Assembly: GCF_011761185.1 (NCBI RefSeq)
Contig: NZ_JAAOYM010000001.1
Coordinates: 1,054,001 to 1,118,000, forward strand
DNA from: Saccharomonospora amisosensis
GTDB taxonomy: Bacteria > Actinomycetota > Actinomycetes > Mycobacteriales > Pseudonocardiaceae
Length of the DNA stretch: 64,000 nt
Reading direction: 5' to 3'
The position numbers were made by a program, and so were the translations under genes. A model generated the notes under the pieces. That model was not told the DNA's origin. It saw only the letters and a list, made by a program, of their open reading frames with translations, and did not search any database. Below are positions 1 through 10,640 of this stretch, in pieces (the stretch's first letter is position 1; the number at the start of each line of letters is the position of its first letter).

Positions 1-1
1 A

Positions 2-694
2 CAGGCGGAACGGGTGAGCGAACTGCTGGAGTTGGTGGGGCTGTCCGGCTACGAGCGGCGCGCGGTGGGCGAGCTGTCCGGAGGTGAGGCGCAGCGGGTC
101 GCGCTGGCGAGGGCGCTCGCGCCCCGCCCGCGGCTGCTGCTGCTCGACGAGCCGCTGTCCGGGCTGGACAGGGAACTGCGGGAACAGTTGGCGATCGACC
201 TCGCCGAGGTGTTGCGCCGAGCCAAGATCACCACGCTGCTGGTGACGCACGACCAGGAGGAGGCCTTCACGCTCGCCGACCGGCTCGCCGTGCTCGACGC
301 GGGCGAGATCCGGCAGGTGGGCGATCTGCTTGACGTGTGGCGGCGGCCGGTGGACGAACGTGTGGCGCGGTTCCTCGGCGTCAGCACGGTACTGGCAGGG
401 CAGGTGACCGACGGCGTGCTTCGCTGCCCACTTGGCGAGTGTCCGCTGCCATGGGCGCCGTCGGGAGCGCTGACACTGGGCCTTCGGCCCAACGCCGTGC
501 GGGTGGCTCCCGAAGGGCAGGGGGCCGAGGTGCTGGCGAAGGTGCACCGGCGCGACCATGTACGGCTGTCGGTGCGGCCGGACACCGGAGCGGACCGGGT
601 GGACGCCGTCGCGTCGATGACCGACGACATCCATCCCGGCGACCGCGTTCACCTCGCGCTGGATCCCGACGGGATCGCGGTGATCGGCCGGTGA
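2..694 (+). CDS. ABC importer ATP-binding protein, 5' end outside window
   Basis: The visible 230 residues are the C-terminal part of an ABC ATPase. The signature LSGGEAQR (from about residue 25), Walker B LLLLDEP with D-loop SGLD, and the switch histidine in VTHDQEEA are present; Walker A lies before base 1. The frame is open to the window edge, so the GTG at 14 is not the true start. From about residue 140 a TOBE-like tail ([10 protein letters not shown]) follows. THDQEEAF plus a TOBE tail is typical of importers for iron, sulfate/molybdate, thiamine or sugars (FbpC/CysA/ThiQ types); the substrate cannot be told from this part. Its permease and binding protein presumably lie upstream. It ends 8 bp from the convergent permease gene. 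Confidence 0.85.
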   Translation, partial: QAERVSELLELVGLSGYERRAVGELSGGEAQRVALARALAPRPRLLLLDEPLSGLDRELREQLAIDLAEVLRRAKITTLLVTHDQEEAFTLADRLAVLDAGEIRQVGDLLDVWRRPVDERVARFLGVSTVLAGQVTDGVLRCPLGECPLPWAPSGALTLGLRPNAVRVAPEGQGAEVLAKVHRRDHVRLSVRPDTGADRVDAVASMTDDIHPGDRVHLALDPDGIAVIGR

Positions 695-701
695 AGCAGG
701 C

Positions 702-1589
702 TCAACCGTCCTTGGTGGCCAGCCGCGCGTAGGCAAGGCAGAGCCCGATGACGAGGTAGCACGCCGCCCGGAGCGCGCCCTCTCCTAGCGCGTCGGCAGG
801 GATCGGGTCGCGCAGCACGTCGGCGATGGCGGTCCAGGAGGAGTTGAGCAGGAACGGGTGCAGCCAGTCCAGCGCGTCCAGCAGGTTGAGCACCGAGAAC
901 ACCACCACGCCGCCCAACACGGACGCCACGACCAGCATCGGGTGCTCGGTGGTGGCGGAGATGGCCAGCGCGACCGCGGCGACCGCCCACAACTGCAGCG
1001 CCACCCAGCCGGCAGCCAGCAGTACCCGCAGCAGCGCGCCGGGAAACGACAACGTCGTACCCGACAACGTGAGCAGGGAGTCGGTCCCGTTGATCGCGAG
1101 GCCGGTCAGCACGCCGGTCAGCGCCATCACCAGCACCGCGGTGAGGGTCAGCACGGCGACGCCGACCGCCTTCACGAACAGCAACCTGCCCCTGCTCACC
1201 GGGGCCAGCAGCATGCCGCGCAGCGTGCCGTGTGCCTGCTCGCCCGCGATGGCGTCGGCTCCCGCCATCGCCGCGCTCAGCGGCAGCAGCAGGCTGAGCG
1301 TCATCGCCATCGCGCCGATCGGCAGCACCATCGCGTTCGCGCCCGCCGTGGCGAGAAGTGCGCCGTTGCCATCGCCGCCCCGGCCAGGCGGTCCAGGGGA
1401 ATCGACCAGCGTCAGCGCGATCCCCACGATCACGGGGACGACGGCGAGCAGACCGAGCACCACAAGGTTGCGTGGTCTGCGGAAGATCCAACGCAACTCG
1501 GCTCGCAACAACCGGACCAGTGGCGCCCGCAGCCGACCCGCACGCTGCTCGACCCCGGAAACCGAGGTCGGTGTCACATCGGTGGTCAC
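702..1589 (-). CDS. ABC-2 type transporter permease
   Basis: A 295-residue integral membrane protein with about six hydrophobic segments, the first near residues 43-62 (LVVLGLLAVVPVIVGIAL) after an arginine-rich cytoplasmic stretch. The large loop with a glycine/proline stretch and the AIAGEQAHGTLRGMLLAPVSR motif (about residues 135-155) are typical of ABC-2 permeases of exporters for drugs, lantibiotics or lipids. Its GTG start overlaps the stop of the ATPase gene by 4 bases (GTGA), so the two are translationally coupled. It is the last gene of a three-gene operon (LolA-like protein, ATPase, permease) lying divergent to a two-component system that may control it. The substrate is unknown. 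Confidence 0.85.
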   Translation of the reverse strand: MTTDVTPTSVSGVEQRAGRLRAPLVRLLRAELRWIFRRPRNLVVLGLLAVVPVIVGIALTLVDSPGPPGRGGDGNGALLATAGANAMVLPIGAMAMTLSLLLPLSAAMAGADAIAGEQAHGTLRGMLLAPVSRGRLLFVKAVGVAVLTLTAVLVMALTGVLTGLAINGTDSLLTLSGTTLSFPGALLRVLLAAGWVALQLWAVAAVALAISATTEHPMLVVASVLGGVVVFSVLNLLDALDWLHPFLLNSSWTAIADVLRDPIPADALGEGALRAACYLVIGLCLAYARLATKDG

Positions 1590-2581
1590 GTCGCCGCCTC
1601 CTGCTGCTCTTCCGGACCCTCCTGCTGGGTCAGTCGCGCGAACAGGTCCTCAAGGCCCGTTCGCGCCCTGCGCACCTCGTGCACCGGCACCTCGGCGTGC
1701 ACCAGCGCGGCCACAACGTCCGGCGCGGTGGTCGCGGACAGGTCCACCCGAACTCCCTGCGGGGTCAACCGGGACGGCACCCGCCGCTCGCGCAGTGCCG
1801 CCACCGCTCGCGATCCGTCCGGTGTGGACACCAGCAGCGCGGGCGAGCCCGATTCCAGCAACTCCGACAACTCACCCTGCGCCACGACACCGCCCTCGTG
1901 CAGCACCGCCACGTGCGTGCACGTCGCCTCCACCTCGGCGAGCAGGTGTGACGACACCAGCACGGTCACCCCCGCGGCATGCAACTCCGCGATGATGGCG
2001 CGTACTTCCCTGGTGCCCGCGGGATCGAGGCCGTTGGTCGGCTCGTCGAGCACCACCATGCGTCTGGGAACCAGCAACGCGCCCGCGAGGCCGAGTCGCT
2101 GCTTCATACCCAGCGAGTAGGCCCGGTAGCGGCGGCCCGCCGCCGCCGACAGCCCGACCCGCTCCAACGCGGAATCGACAGCGCCCGCGACGTCGGCCGT
2201 TGCCAGTCTCGGCTCCGCCGAGGCAAGGCGCAGCAGGTTCTCGCGGCCGGAGAGGAACGGGTGGAACCCCGGAGCCTCGACCAACGCGCCCACGTCGGGC
2301 AGTGCCCTGCCCGCCCCGTCCGGCATGGGATGCCCCAGCAGCCGCACGTCCCCCGCCGTCGGGCGCACCAGCCCGAGCAGCATGCGGATGGTGGTGGTCT
2401 TGCCTGAGCCGTTGGGGCCGAGCATGCCAAGCACGGCGCCCTGCGGCACGTCCAGGTCCACGTGGTCGACCGCGACCGTGCTGCCGTAGGTCTTGCGCAG
2501 CCCCCTGGCCCGCGCCGCCAGCGGTACGGTCGGCGTGGCCGCTTCCTCGGAAACGGCCACGCCGGTCAGTGCCGTGCTCAC
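1586..2581 (-). CDS. ABC exporter ATP-binding protein
   Basis: A 331-residue DRA/CcmA-type ATPase. Walker A GPNGSGKTT (about residues 55-63), a variant signature YSLGMKQRLGLA (about 155-166), Walker B MVVLDEPTNGLD and switch His in VSSHLLAEVE are visible. The C-terminal 90 residues form the regulatory extension usual in ATPases paired with ABC-2 permeases. It drives the membrane protein encoded directly downstream. GTG start overlaps the stop of the upstream LolA-like gene by 4 bases. The permuted signature (SLGMKQR in place of LSGGQ) is normal for bacteriocin/antibiotic-resistance type exporters. The substrate cannot be deduced. Confidence 0.9.
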   Translation of the reverse strand: MSTALTGVAVSEEAATPTVPLAARARGLRKTYGSTVAVDHVDLDVPQGAVLGMLGPNGSGKTTTIRMLLGLVRPTAGDVRLLGHPMPDGAGRALPDVGALVEAPGFHPFLSGRENLLRLASAEPRLATADVAGAVDSALERVGLSAAAGRRYRAYSLGMKQRLGLAGALLVPRRMVVLDEPTNGLDPAGTREVRAIIAELHAAGVTVLVSSHLLAEVEATCTHVAVLHEGGVVAQGELSELLESGSPALLVSTPDGSRAVAALRERRVPSRLTPQGVRVDLSATTAPDVVAALVHAEVPVHEVRRARTGLEDLFARLTQQEGPEEQQEAAT

Positions 2582-3627
2582 CGGCGGCCCAACGCCTGGG
2601 TCAGCACCTGTTCGGGCACCGCGCCTACCGCGACCCGACCGTCGTCGGTGATCAGTGCCGTCGCCACGGTGGTCTCGATCAGGTAGCCGGAGCCGTATGG
2701 CCCCCGCACCCGCTGCCCGACCTGTTCCAGCATCCCGCGCAGGTCACCGCCCGCTTCCGCCTCGTGACCGGTGTCAATCTCGGCTGGCATCCTGGTGAGC
2801 AGCACGGTGTCCCAGCCCGACCCGACGACCTCGGGCGCGACTTCCCCGTGCTGTCGCGGACCCCTCGGCCCGTTGGCCTGCTCTTGCTCCACCTCGGCCC
2901 CCTGCGGCGGGGTGAAGCTGAAGAGTTCCGCCGGTTGAGCGCCGAAGGAGATGTCGGTGAATCCCAGTCGTAGCGCGGGCTCGGTGGTGCCGTTGGTGAA
3001 CGCCGACACCCGCAGCGGCAACCGCGTCTCGCTGTCGACGGCGACGCGCACCTCCCGCAGCAGGGTCCGCTCGTCCGGCTTCGGTGTCAGCACCAGCTCA
3101 TAGGCGGCGCGGTCGGCGACGGTGGCCGTGCCGTCGACGGCCACCGTGCTGCTCTGCCGTACCTCGTTGAGCAGGCGGTTGGTCAGCGTTGCCGGGTCGG
3201 CGAGTTCGCTGTCGGCGGGCGGTGCTGCCCTGTCATGGGTGAGTGGAGTGCGGGTCACCGTGTTCTCGGCCGAGTCATAGGTCCACAGCACGTCCTTTCC
3301 GTGCACCACCGTGTACTCGCTCGTGTCGCGCTGGATCGCGAGCCTGCTGCGGCCCGAGCCGTCGTAGAAAACCCGGGTCGAGTCGGCCTCCAGCGCGGGC
3401 ATCCCCGGCACGGTGGGCAGCCCGAGCCGGTTGTCCAGCTCCACCGTGCCCGACAGCGCCGGAGCGTCCGCCCGCAGTACCGATTCCACCAGGTTCTCCG
3501 CGCTGACCGGCGGCAGTTCCGGTGCCTCCCCCGCACCCGCGGGCAGCGCGAGCAACGCCAGCCCGACCGCCCCTGCCGCCGTGCCCGCGACAGCCACGGT
3601 CACGGCCCTTCGTTTCGGATTCACCAT
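2578..3627 (-). CDS. LolA/RseB-like secreted or membrane-anchored protein
   Basis: A 349-residue exported protein. It starts at the ATG ending at 3627, preceded by a strong GAAGGAGG ribosome site; a longer upstream frame has no such signal. Residues 1-33 form a signal peptide or anchor (KRR, then AGTAAGAVGLALLALPAG) without a lipobox cysteine. The rest has the pattern of LolA/LppX/RseB half-barrels: VFYDGSGRSRLAI, TPLTHDRA and a conserved PPQGAEV near residue 250. Such proteins bind lipids or carry them, or sense envelope state. Being first in an operon with an ABC exporter and divergent from a sensor kinase suggests an envelope stress or lipid export system. This is inference from context. 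Confidence 0.75.
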   Translation of the reverse strand: MVNPKRRAVTVAVAGTAAGAVGLALLALPAGAGEAPELPPVSAENLVESVLRADAPALSGTVELDNRLGLPTVPGMPALEADSTRVFYDGSGRSRLAIQRDTSEYTVVHGKDVLWTYDSAENTVTRTPLTHDRAAPPADSELADPATLTNRLLNEVRQSSTVAVDGTATVADRAAYELVLTPKPDERTLLREVRVAVDSETRLPLRVSAFTNGTTEPALRLGFTDISFGAQPAELFSFTPPQGAEVEQEQANGPRGPRQHGEVAPEVVGSGWDTVLLTRMPAEIDTGHEAEAGGDLRGMLEQVGQRVRGPYGSGYLIETTVATALITDDGRVAVGAVPEQVLTQALGRR

Positions 3628-3754
3628 GCCCCTCCTTCTCACTACTTGCCAGTGTGTCCCACTTCGCCATGAACACTGCACGTCGTGCGCTGAGACGGAC
3701 CTGAGATGCTGAGAGCGCGCTGAGAGCGGCGGCGCGAACGACCAGGAAAGCGGC

Positions 3755-4471
3755 ATGCTGGCAACCGTGAACCCTCGAGTACTTGTGGTCGACGACGAGC
3801 CCGGAGTGCGCAAGGCCCTGCAGCGGGGGCTTGCCGCGGAGGGCATGGACGTCGTGCCCGCGGCCGACGGACCCGAGGCGTTGCGGCTGGCACGAACCGG
3901 TTCGTTCGACGTGCTGCTGCTGGACATCATGCTTCCCGGGCTGTCCGGCTACCGGGTGCTGCAACGGTTGCGCGAGTTGGGCGTGCACACCCCGGTGCTG
4001 CTCATCTCGGCCAAGGACGGTGAGGTCGACCAGGCCGACGGGCTTGACCTGGGTGCCGACGGTTACCTGGTGAAACCCTTCTCGTTCGTGGTGCTGGTCG
4101 CGCAGGTGCGGGCCGTGTTGCGGCGGGCGGCGGCCCAGACGGCGCGTGGCCCGCTGCGAGTCGGCGGGCTCGTGCTGGACAGGGCCACCAGGCAGGTGCA
4201 CTGGCACGACGACCCGGTGGTGCTGAGCCCACGGGAGTTCGCGCTGCTGGAGGTACTCGTCGGCCGGGCAGGGACCGTGGTGACGAAGGGCGAGCTGCTG
4301 CGCGCGGTTTGGGGTGACGAGCACGCGGCGACCAGGAACGTGGTGGAGGTCTACGTCGGTTACGTGCGCCGCAAGCTGGAAGCGGCGGGCGCGGGGTCGT
4401 TGCTGAAGACCGTGCGCGGTCACGGCTACGTCGCGGCCGACCCGGCAGTGAACGGGGCGAACGCGGGGTGA
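3755..4471 (+). CDS. OmpR/PhoB-family response regulator
   Basis: A 238-residue regulator. The receiver domain (about 1-120) has the acidic pair VVDDEP, the phosphoacceptor Asp in LLLDIMLPG and the conserved Lys in YLVKPFS. The C-terminal winged helix (about 140-228) contains the LSPREFALLEVL and VYVGYVRRKL features of the OmpR family and ends in TVRGHGYV. ATG follows AGGAAAG at 3743-3749. The stop overlaps the GTG of the kinase gene by 4 bases, so the pair is co-translated. The divergent LolA-like/ABC operon is the most likely target. Resembles the PrrA/MprA/TcrA class; the exact orthologue cannot be fixed. Confidence 0.9.
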   Translation: MLATVNPRVLVVDDEPGVRKALQRGLAAEGMDVVPAADGPEALRLARTGSFDVLLLDIMLPGLSGYRVLQRLRELGVHTPVLLISAKDGEVDQADGLDLGADGYLVKPFSFVVLVAQVRAVLRRAAAQTARGPLRVGGLVLDRATRQVHWHDDPVVLSPREFALLEVLVGRAGTVVTKGELLRAVWGDEHAATRNVVEVYVGYVRRKLEAAGAGSLLKTVRGHGYVAADPAVNGANAG

Positions 4472-5829
4472 GGTCGCCGCGCCGCTGGTGGCGGCGGCGC
4501 AGCTTGCGCTTCCGGATCACCCTCATCACCACCACGATCACCCTGGCGTTCCTGTTCGGGCTCGCGGTACTCGCGGGCAGGGCACTCGGTCCGCTGCTGG
4601 TCGGTTCCGTCGACGAGGAACTGGCCTCGGTGCTCGGCTCGGCCGCTCCGGTGGTGGCAGCGGGTGAGTTGCCTGCGGCCCCGCGCGGAATCGAGGTGCG
4701 GGTGCTGGACACGGCGGGCGACCCGGTGGACGGCGAAGCGCCGACCGGGTTGTCCACCGCGGCGATCGGCGAGCTGAAGGCGGGGCTCGCCGTCACGGCG
4801 GAACCTGGCCGTGCCGACGTGCCCGCCTGGCGCTGGCAGGGCTGGGTCGTGACGGCTCCCGACGGCTCGCAACGGCTGGTGGCGGTAGGCGCGCCGATGG
4901 TCGGCTTCGCCGAGGCCGTCGCCGACGGCTCGAGCTGGCTGTTGCTGGCGGCGTTGCTCGGGGCGCTGGTGGCCACGCTGGCGACGGCGATCGGGGTGCG
5001 CGCCGCGCTCGCACCGGTGAGCCGGATGCGGCGCAGCCTGCGCACGCTGCCTGCGGGCAGGCGGCTGCCGCAGCCGGAGGCAAGCGACGAACTGCGCGCG
5101 CTCGCGGGTGCCTTCAACGCGCTGCTCGCCAGGCAGGAGGAGGCCACGCAGCGGCTGCGCCGCTTCACCGGCGACGCCGCGCACGAACTGCGCTCACCGG
5201 TGGCCTCGATCAGGGTGCAGTCCGAGGTCGCCGTCGCCAATCCCGACCCGACGCTGGCGCAGGAGACACTGGAAGACGTGCTCGCCGAGTCGGAACGGCT
5301 CACCGCGCTGCTGGACGGTCTGCTCGCGCTGGCCCGGTCGGACGCGGGTGAGCTGCCGCCCTCAGAGCCGGTCGAACTGGTCACCGAGGTGCGTGAGGCG
5401 GTGGCGCGGCTACCGTCCGGTTCGCCGCCGGTGCGCGTCAGCGCCGTCGTGGCGGCCGCGTGGGCGCTGGCCACCAAGGCGGAGGTGGAACTGGTGCTGA
5501 ACAACCTGCTGCGCAACGCCTGCCGCTATGCCGAGACGCAGATCGTGGTCTCGGTGCTCGCGGCGCGGTCAACGGTGCGGGTGGTGGTGGACGACGACGG
5601 TCCCGGCATCGAGCCGGAGCACCGGGAGCGGGTGTTCGACCGCTTCTACCGGATCTCCGACGACAGGGCGCGCAGCTCGGGTGGAGCGGGGCTGGGCCTG
5701 GCGCTCGTCGCAGAGGCGGTGCGCAGGAGGGGCGGGCAGGTGCTGGTTGGCGAATCACCCGAGGGTGGCGCGCGGTTCCAGGTGAGCTGGCGCCGCTACC
5801 GCGAGCAGGGTGCCGGTAGGTTGTCGTGA
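4468..5829 (+). CDS. Two-component sensor histidine kinase
   Basis: A 453-residue kinase. TM1 (about residues 18-38) and TM2 (about 155-175, LLLAALLGALVATLATAIGV) flank an extracytoplasmic sensor of roughly 115 residues. A HAMP-like linker precedes the dimerisation box FTGDAAHELRSPVASIR holding the phospho-acceptor histidine (about residue 241). The ATPase has N box NNLLRNACRY, G1 DDDGPGIEPEHRERVFDRFY and G2 GGAGLGLALV. It is co-translated with the response regulator just upstream. The signal is unknown; the divergent ABC export operon suggests an envelope-active compound or lipid stress. Confidence 0.9.
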   Translation: MRSPRRWWRRRSLRFRITLITTTITLAFLFGLAVLAGRALGPLLVGSVDEELASVLGSAAPVVAAGELPAAPRGIEVRVLDTAGDPVDGEAPTGLSTAAIGELKAGLAVTAEPGRADVPAWRWQGWVVTAPDGSQRLVAVGAPMVGFAEAVADGSSWLLLAALLGALVATLATAIGVRAALAPVSRMRRSLRTLPAGRRLPQPEASDELRALAGAFNALLARQEEATQRLRRFTGDAAHELRSPVASIRVQSEVAVANPDPTLAQETLEDVLAESERLTALLDGLLALARSDAGELPPSEPVELVTEVREAVARLPSGSPPVRVSAVVAAAWALATKAEVELVLNNLLRNACRYAETQIVVSVLAARSTVRVVVDDDGPGIEPEHRERVFDRFYRISDDRARSSGGAGLGLALVAEAVRRRGGQVLVGESPEGGARFQVSWRRYREQGAGRLS

Positions 5830-5832
5830 GCC

Positions 5833-6240
5833 ATGGAACCTGTCGTGATCGTCGGAGCCGCCCTCGTGCGCGACCACGCCGTGCTGGCGCAGCAGCGCGC
5901 CTACCCCGCCGACATGGCAGGCCGGTGGGAGCTGCCGGGTGGCCGGGTGGAGCCGGGCGAGACCGAGCGCGAGGCTCTGCGCCGCGAGTGTGTCGAGGAA
6001 CTCGGTGTCGAGGTCGTGGTGCACGGCCGCCTCGGTGAGGACGTACCGCTCTCGCCGGGCACGGTGCTGCGGGTGTTCACCGCGACGCTGGTCAGCGCCT
6101 CTGCAAGGCCACGGGCGGTCGAACACAGCGCGCTGCGGTGGGTGGACGCGGCCGGGCTCGCCGAACTCGACTGGCTGCCTGCCGACCGGGTGCTCGTGCC
6201 CGAGTTACGGCGGCTGTTGCGTACGGCCAACGCGCGCTGA
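5833..6240 (+). CDS. NUDIX hydrolase (MutT-like)
   Basis: A 135-residue single-domain NUDIX protein. The NUDIX box runs from about residue 37: GGRVEPGETEREALRRECVEELG, with all catalytic glutamates of the REx2EE core present. Hydrolysis of a nucleoside diphosphate derivative is expected. The N-terminal LVRDHAVLAQQRAYP and the short length resemble CTP pyrophosphohydrolase/8-oxo-dGTPase MutT2-like proteins, but substrate assignment from sequence is unsafe. It begins three bases after the kinase stop and is probably co-transcribed with it, without a clear functional link. Confidence 0.88.
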   Translation: MEPVVIVGAALVRDHAVLAQQRAYPADMAGRWELPGGRVEPGETEREALRRECVEELGVEVVVHGRLGEDVPLSPGTVLRVFTATLVSASARPRAVEHSALRWVDAAGLAELDWLPADRVLVPELRRLLRTANAR

Positions 6241-6280
6241 CGCGTCGGCTCCGACCACTGCCGACCGTGCCCAGCGGCCT

Positions 6281-6286
6281 TACCGT
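6281..6286 (+). promoter_or_regulatory. -10 element of leaderless yciI-like gene
   Basis: TACCGT lies six bases before the ATG at 6293, which puts the transcription start at or next to the start codon. No ribosome binding site precedes this ATG. The form matches nine other genes of this window. Confidence 0.5.
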
Positions 6287-6292
6287 GGTGGC

Positions 6293-6592
6293 ATGTACGT
6301 CGTCTTGCTGACCTACACCGCGCCGCTGCAGGAGATCGACTACGCGCTCGGCGACCACGTGGAATGGCTCGCCAAGCAGTACGAGCACGAGTACCTGCTG
6401 GCCTCGGGGCGGCGGGAGGCGCACCTCGGTGAGGTGTTGCTGGCCAGGCCCATGCCGCGCGGCAAGCTCGACGCGGTGCTCGCGTCGGACCCGCTGGCGC
6501 TGGAGCACCTCGCCCACCACGAGGTGATCGAGTTCGCTGTGACGAGAACGGCGGCGCAATTGCGCGAGCTGAACGAGTCCATCACACACTGA
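6293..6592 (+). CDS. YciI family protein
   Basis: A 99-residue protein of the YciI-like dimeric alpha+beta (ferredoxin-like) fold: MYVVLLTYTAPLQEID, then HVEWLAKQYEHEYLLASGRR and a terminal helix. The invariant His of YciI proteins is the H of DHVEWL (about residue 22), and an Asp-Pro pair sits in the ASDPLALEHLA segment. Function in the family is mostly unknown; some members are dehydrochlorinase- or muconolactone isomerase-like. The start is set by the conserved MYVV start and by a leaderless promoter six bases upstream. It lies alone between a NUDIX gene and typA. Confidence 0.8.
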   Translation: MYVVLLTYTAPLQEIDYALGDHVEWLAKQYEHEYLLASGRREAHLGEVLLARPMPRGKLDAVLASDPLALEHLAHHEVIEFAVTRTAAQLRELNESITH

Positions 6593-6743
6593 GCGGCGTT
6601 TGCCCTGCTCAGCCACCGCGGTGCCGGTGCGGACCCGGCACTGCCGGTCGGCGGCGCCAGCGGCGCGGCTATCCTGGTCGAGACCCAGCCCGGGCGACCG
6701 CCCGCTGGTCATTCCACCCTTTTTCGCACCAGGGAGCTCACGC

Positions 6744-8669
<1,926 letters not shown>

Positions 8670-8828
8670 GCCTCACGGGAACCGTGACGCGCGCCGCTGC
8701 GTCACTCGGACAGCGGTACCCGTACCGCCATCCGGACTTGACATGCGATCTGGCAGTCTCGACACGACGGCGCACCCGGGTCGCGGGCGCGGTGAAACAT
8801 AGTTCGACGAGCAGGGAGGGGCTGCGGC

Positions 8829-10595
8829 GTGCGAGCGAAGAACGGTAAGGCGGCTCATCCGTTACTGGTGCTGGTGCTCGCCGTGCTGCTCGCCGCGTGC
8901 TCGAACACCCCGCCTCCACCGGTGGTGAGCACTCCGATCGCGCAAACCTCGGTGCCGCCCGTCGAGACGCCCTCGCAGATCGTGGTCGGCATCGACGACG
9001 TGGTTGGCGGCTACAACCCGCACAACCTCGGCGACCTTTCCACGATCACGCAAGCGCTTTCGCAGCTACTGCTGCCTTCACCGTTTCGTTCCGACGACGA
9101 CGGCACCCTCACCCTCGACGAGAACCTGATGACCTCCGCAGAGGTGACCTCCGAGGAACCGTTCACAGTCACCTACCGCATTCGCCCCGAGGCATCCTGG
9201 TCCGACGGCGCCCCGATCGCCGTCGAGGACTTCGTCTACCTCGCCGAGGCGATGAAGAACCAGCCCGGTGTGGTCGACCCCGCCGGTTACCGGCTGATCT
9301 CCTCGATCGAGCCGGGAGAGGGCGGCAAGCTCGTCGAGGTCACCTTCAGCGAGCCCTACCCAGGGTGGAAGACGTTGTTCGACAACCTGTTGCCCTCGCA
9401 CGCGCTCAAGGACGCGCCCGGCGGGTGGCAGGGTGCCCTCGCCGACAGCTTCCCCGCCTACGGCGGCCCGTTCTCCATCAAGACCGTCGACAACGAGCGT
9501 GGCGAGGTCATCCTGGAGCGCAACGAGCGCTACTGGGCCAAACCCGCCGCGGTCGACAGGATCGTGTTGCACAGGTCGGACCAGCAGGGGATGGCCGCGG
9601 CTCTGCGAAGCGGCACCGACCAGTTCGCGCTCGCCCCCACCGACGCCGACGGCGTGAAGCTGTTCTCCGAACTCGGTGAGGACGCACAGTCCCACACCGT
9701 GGCGAGGCCCTACCTCGCCGAGGTGCTGCTGCGCCCGGCCGGGCCCGCGCTGGCCGACGACAAGGTACGTGCGGGGATCGCCGCACTGCTCGACAGGGAA
9801 CGGTTGATCGCGGAAGGAACCCAGGGCGGCCCCTCCGCCCGGCTACGGGCGGGCTCGCAGGTGCTCGCACCCTCGGCGGAAGGCTACGCACCCACCATCC
9901 CTCCCGGGCCCCCTCGTCGCCCCGCTCCGCGCCAGGCGGAGCGGCTGCTGACCGAGGCGGGCTACACCCGGGAAGCAGGCACCTGGGTCAAGGACGGTCA
10001 GACGCTGTCGCTGGTGGTGGCCTCACCCGGGCAGCGGGAACCCTATGCCCGCGTCGCCAGGGAACTCAGCAGGCAGCTCATCGCGGCGGGAATCGAGGTA
10101 ACGACAGTCACACCGCAGCCGAGAGAGCTGTTCTCCACCATGCTCGCCACACCGGTGAGCACGACCGAGCCCGACCAGCCGACCGGGCAGGGCCAGTCAC
10201 AGCCACAGAACGGGGAGGTCACGGTGGACATCGCGGTGGTACCGAGGCCGGTGAGCGTCGACCCTGCTTCGACGCTGGCCTCGACGTTCGGTTGCGGTCC
10301 GGGCTGGGACTCCGAGCCGCCCGAGGGCAGCGGCGTGCGCACACCCGCCAACTCCGCGGCCTTCTGTGACGAGGAACTGCAACCCATGATCGACGCCGCG
10401 CTCAGCGGCGCTGAGCCGCTTCGGGACAGCCTTGCGGAGCTGGAGCCACGGCTGTGGCAGTCCAACGTGGCCATCCCGCTGTTCCAGCTGGCCGACACGC
10501 TGGCCATCGGGTCCACCGTCTCCGGCGTCACTCCCGGTCCGCCGCTGGTCGGGCCGTTCTCCTCCGCGGTCAACTGGACCAGAGGGCCCCGCTGA
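8829..10595 (+). CDS. lpqW: LpqW-like lipoprotein (family 5 solute-binding fold)
   Basis: A 588-residue lipoprotein: signal peptide with lipobox LLAAC (Cys 24), then a family 5 peptide/nickel-binding protein fold (WSDGAPIAVEDFVY near residue 120). The GTG at 8829 follows a strong AGGGAGGGG. Position directly after typA and upstream of mshB matches mycobacterial LpqW, which has this fold but acts in controlling phosphatidylinositol mannoside/lipoarabinomannan synthesis rather than uptake. No permease follows on this strand. A transport role cannot be excluded, since a complete peptide ABC operon lies next to it in the opposite direction, but that operon has its own binding protein. Confidence 0.8.
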   Translation: MRAKNGKAAHPLLVLVLAVLLAACSNTPPPPVVSTPIAQTSVPPVETPSQIVVGIDDVVGGYNPHNLGDLSTITQALSQLLLPSPFRSDDDGTLTLDENLMTSAEVTSEEPFTVTYRIRPEASWSDGAPIAVEDFVYLAEAMKNQPGVVDPAGYRLISSIEPGEGGKLVEVTFSEPYPGWKTLFDNLLPSHALKDAPGGWQGALADSFPAYGGPFSIKTVDNERGEVILERNERYWAKPAAVDRIVLHRSDQQGMAAALRSGTDQFALAPTDADGVKLFSELGEDAQSHTVARPYLAEVLLRPAGPALADDKVRAGIAALLDRERLIAEGTQGGPSARLRAGSQVLAPSAEGYAPTIPPGPPRRPAPRQAERLLTEAGYTREAGTWVKDGQTLSLVVASPGQREPYARVARELSRQLIAAGIEVTTVTPQPRELFSTMLATPVSTTEPDQPTGQGQSQPQNGEVTVDIAVVPRPVSVDPASTLASTFGCGPGWDSEPPEGSGVRTPANSAAFCDEELQPMIDAALSGAEPLRDSLAELEPRLWQSNVAIPLFQLADTLAIGSTVSGVTPGPPLVGPFSSAVNWTRGPR

Positions 10596-10596
10596 G

Positions 10597-10633
10597 GGGC
10601 CTGCCGACGGGCGAAACACCCACCGGCAGGCCC
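10597..10633. terminator. Bidirectional hairpin between lpqW and the peptide ABC operon
   Basis: A perfect 10-bp inverted repeat (GGGCCTGCCG at 10597-10606 and CGGCAGGCCC at 10624-10633) with a 17-base loop fills the 45-bp gap between two convergent genes. There is no U-tract, as usual for high-GC actinobacterial terminators. Confidence 0.7.
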
Positions 10634-10640
10634 AAGAAGT

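Noticed and set aside
2578-3930. 101-codon N-terminal extension of the LolA-like protein
   Set aside because: It would overlap the divergent response regulator gene, and the internal ATG at 3627 has a strong ribosome site and a signal peptide.
8673-8687. 6-bp hairpin after typA as terminator
   Set aside because: Stem of six pairs with a three-base loop and no U-tract is too weak to list; typA and lpqW may be co-transcribed.
8829-10595. lpqW as the binding protein of the adjacent peptide ABC operon
   Set aside because: Opposite strand, separated by a bidirectional terminator, and the operon has its own binding protein; the typA-lpqW order favours the LpqW role.
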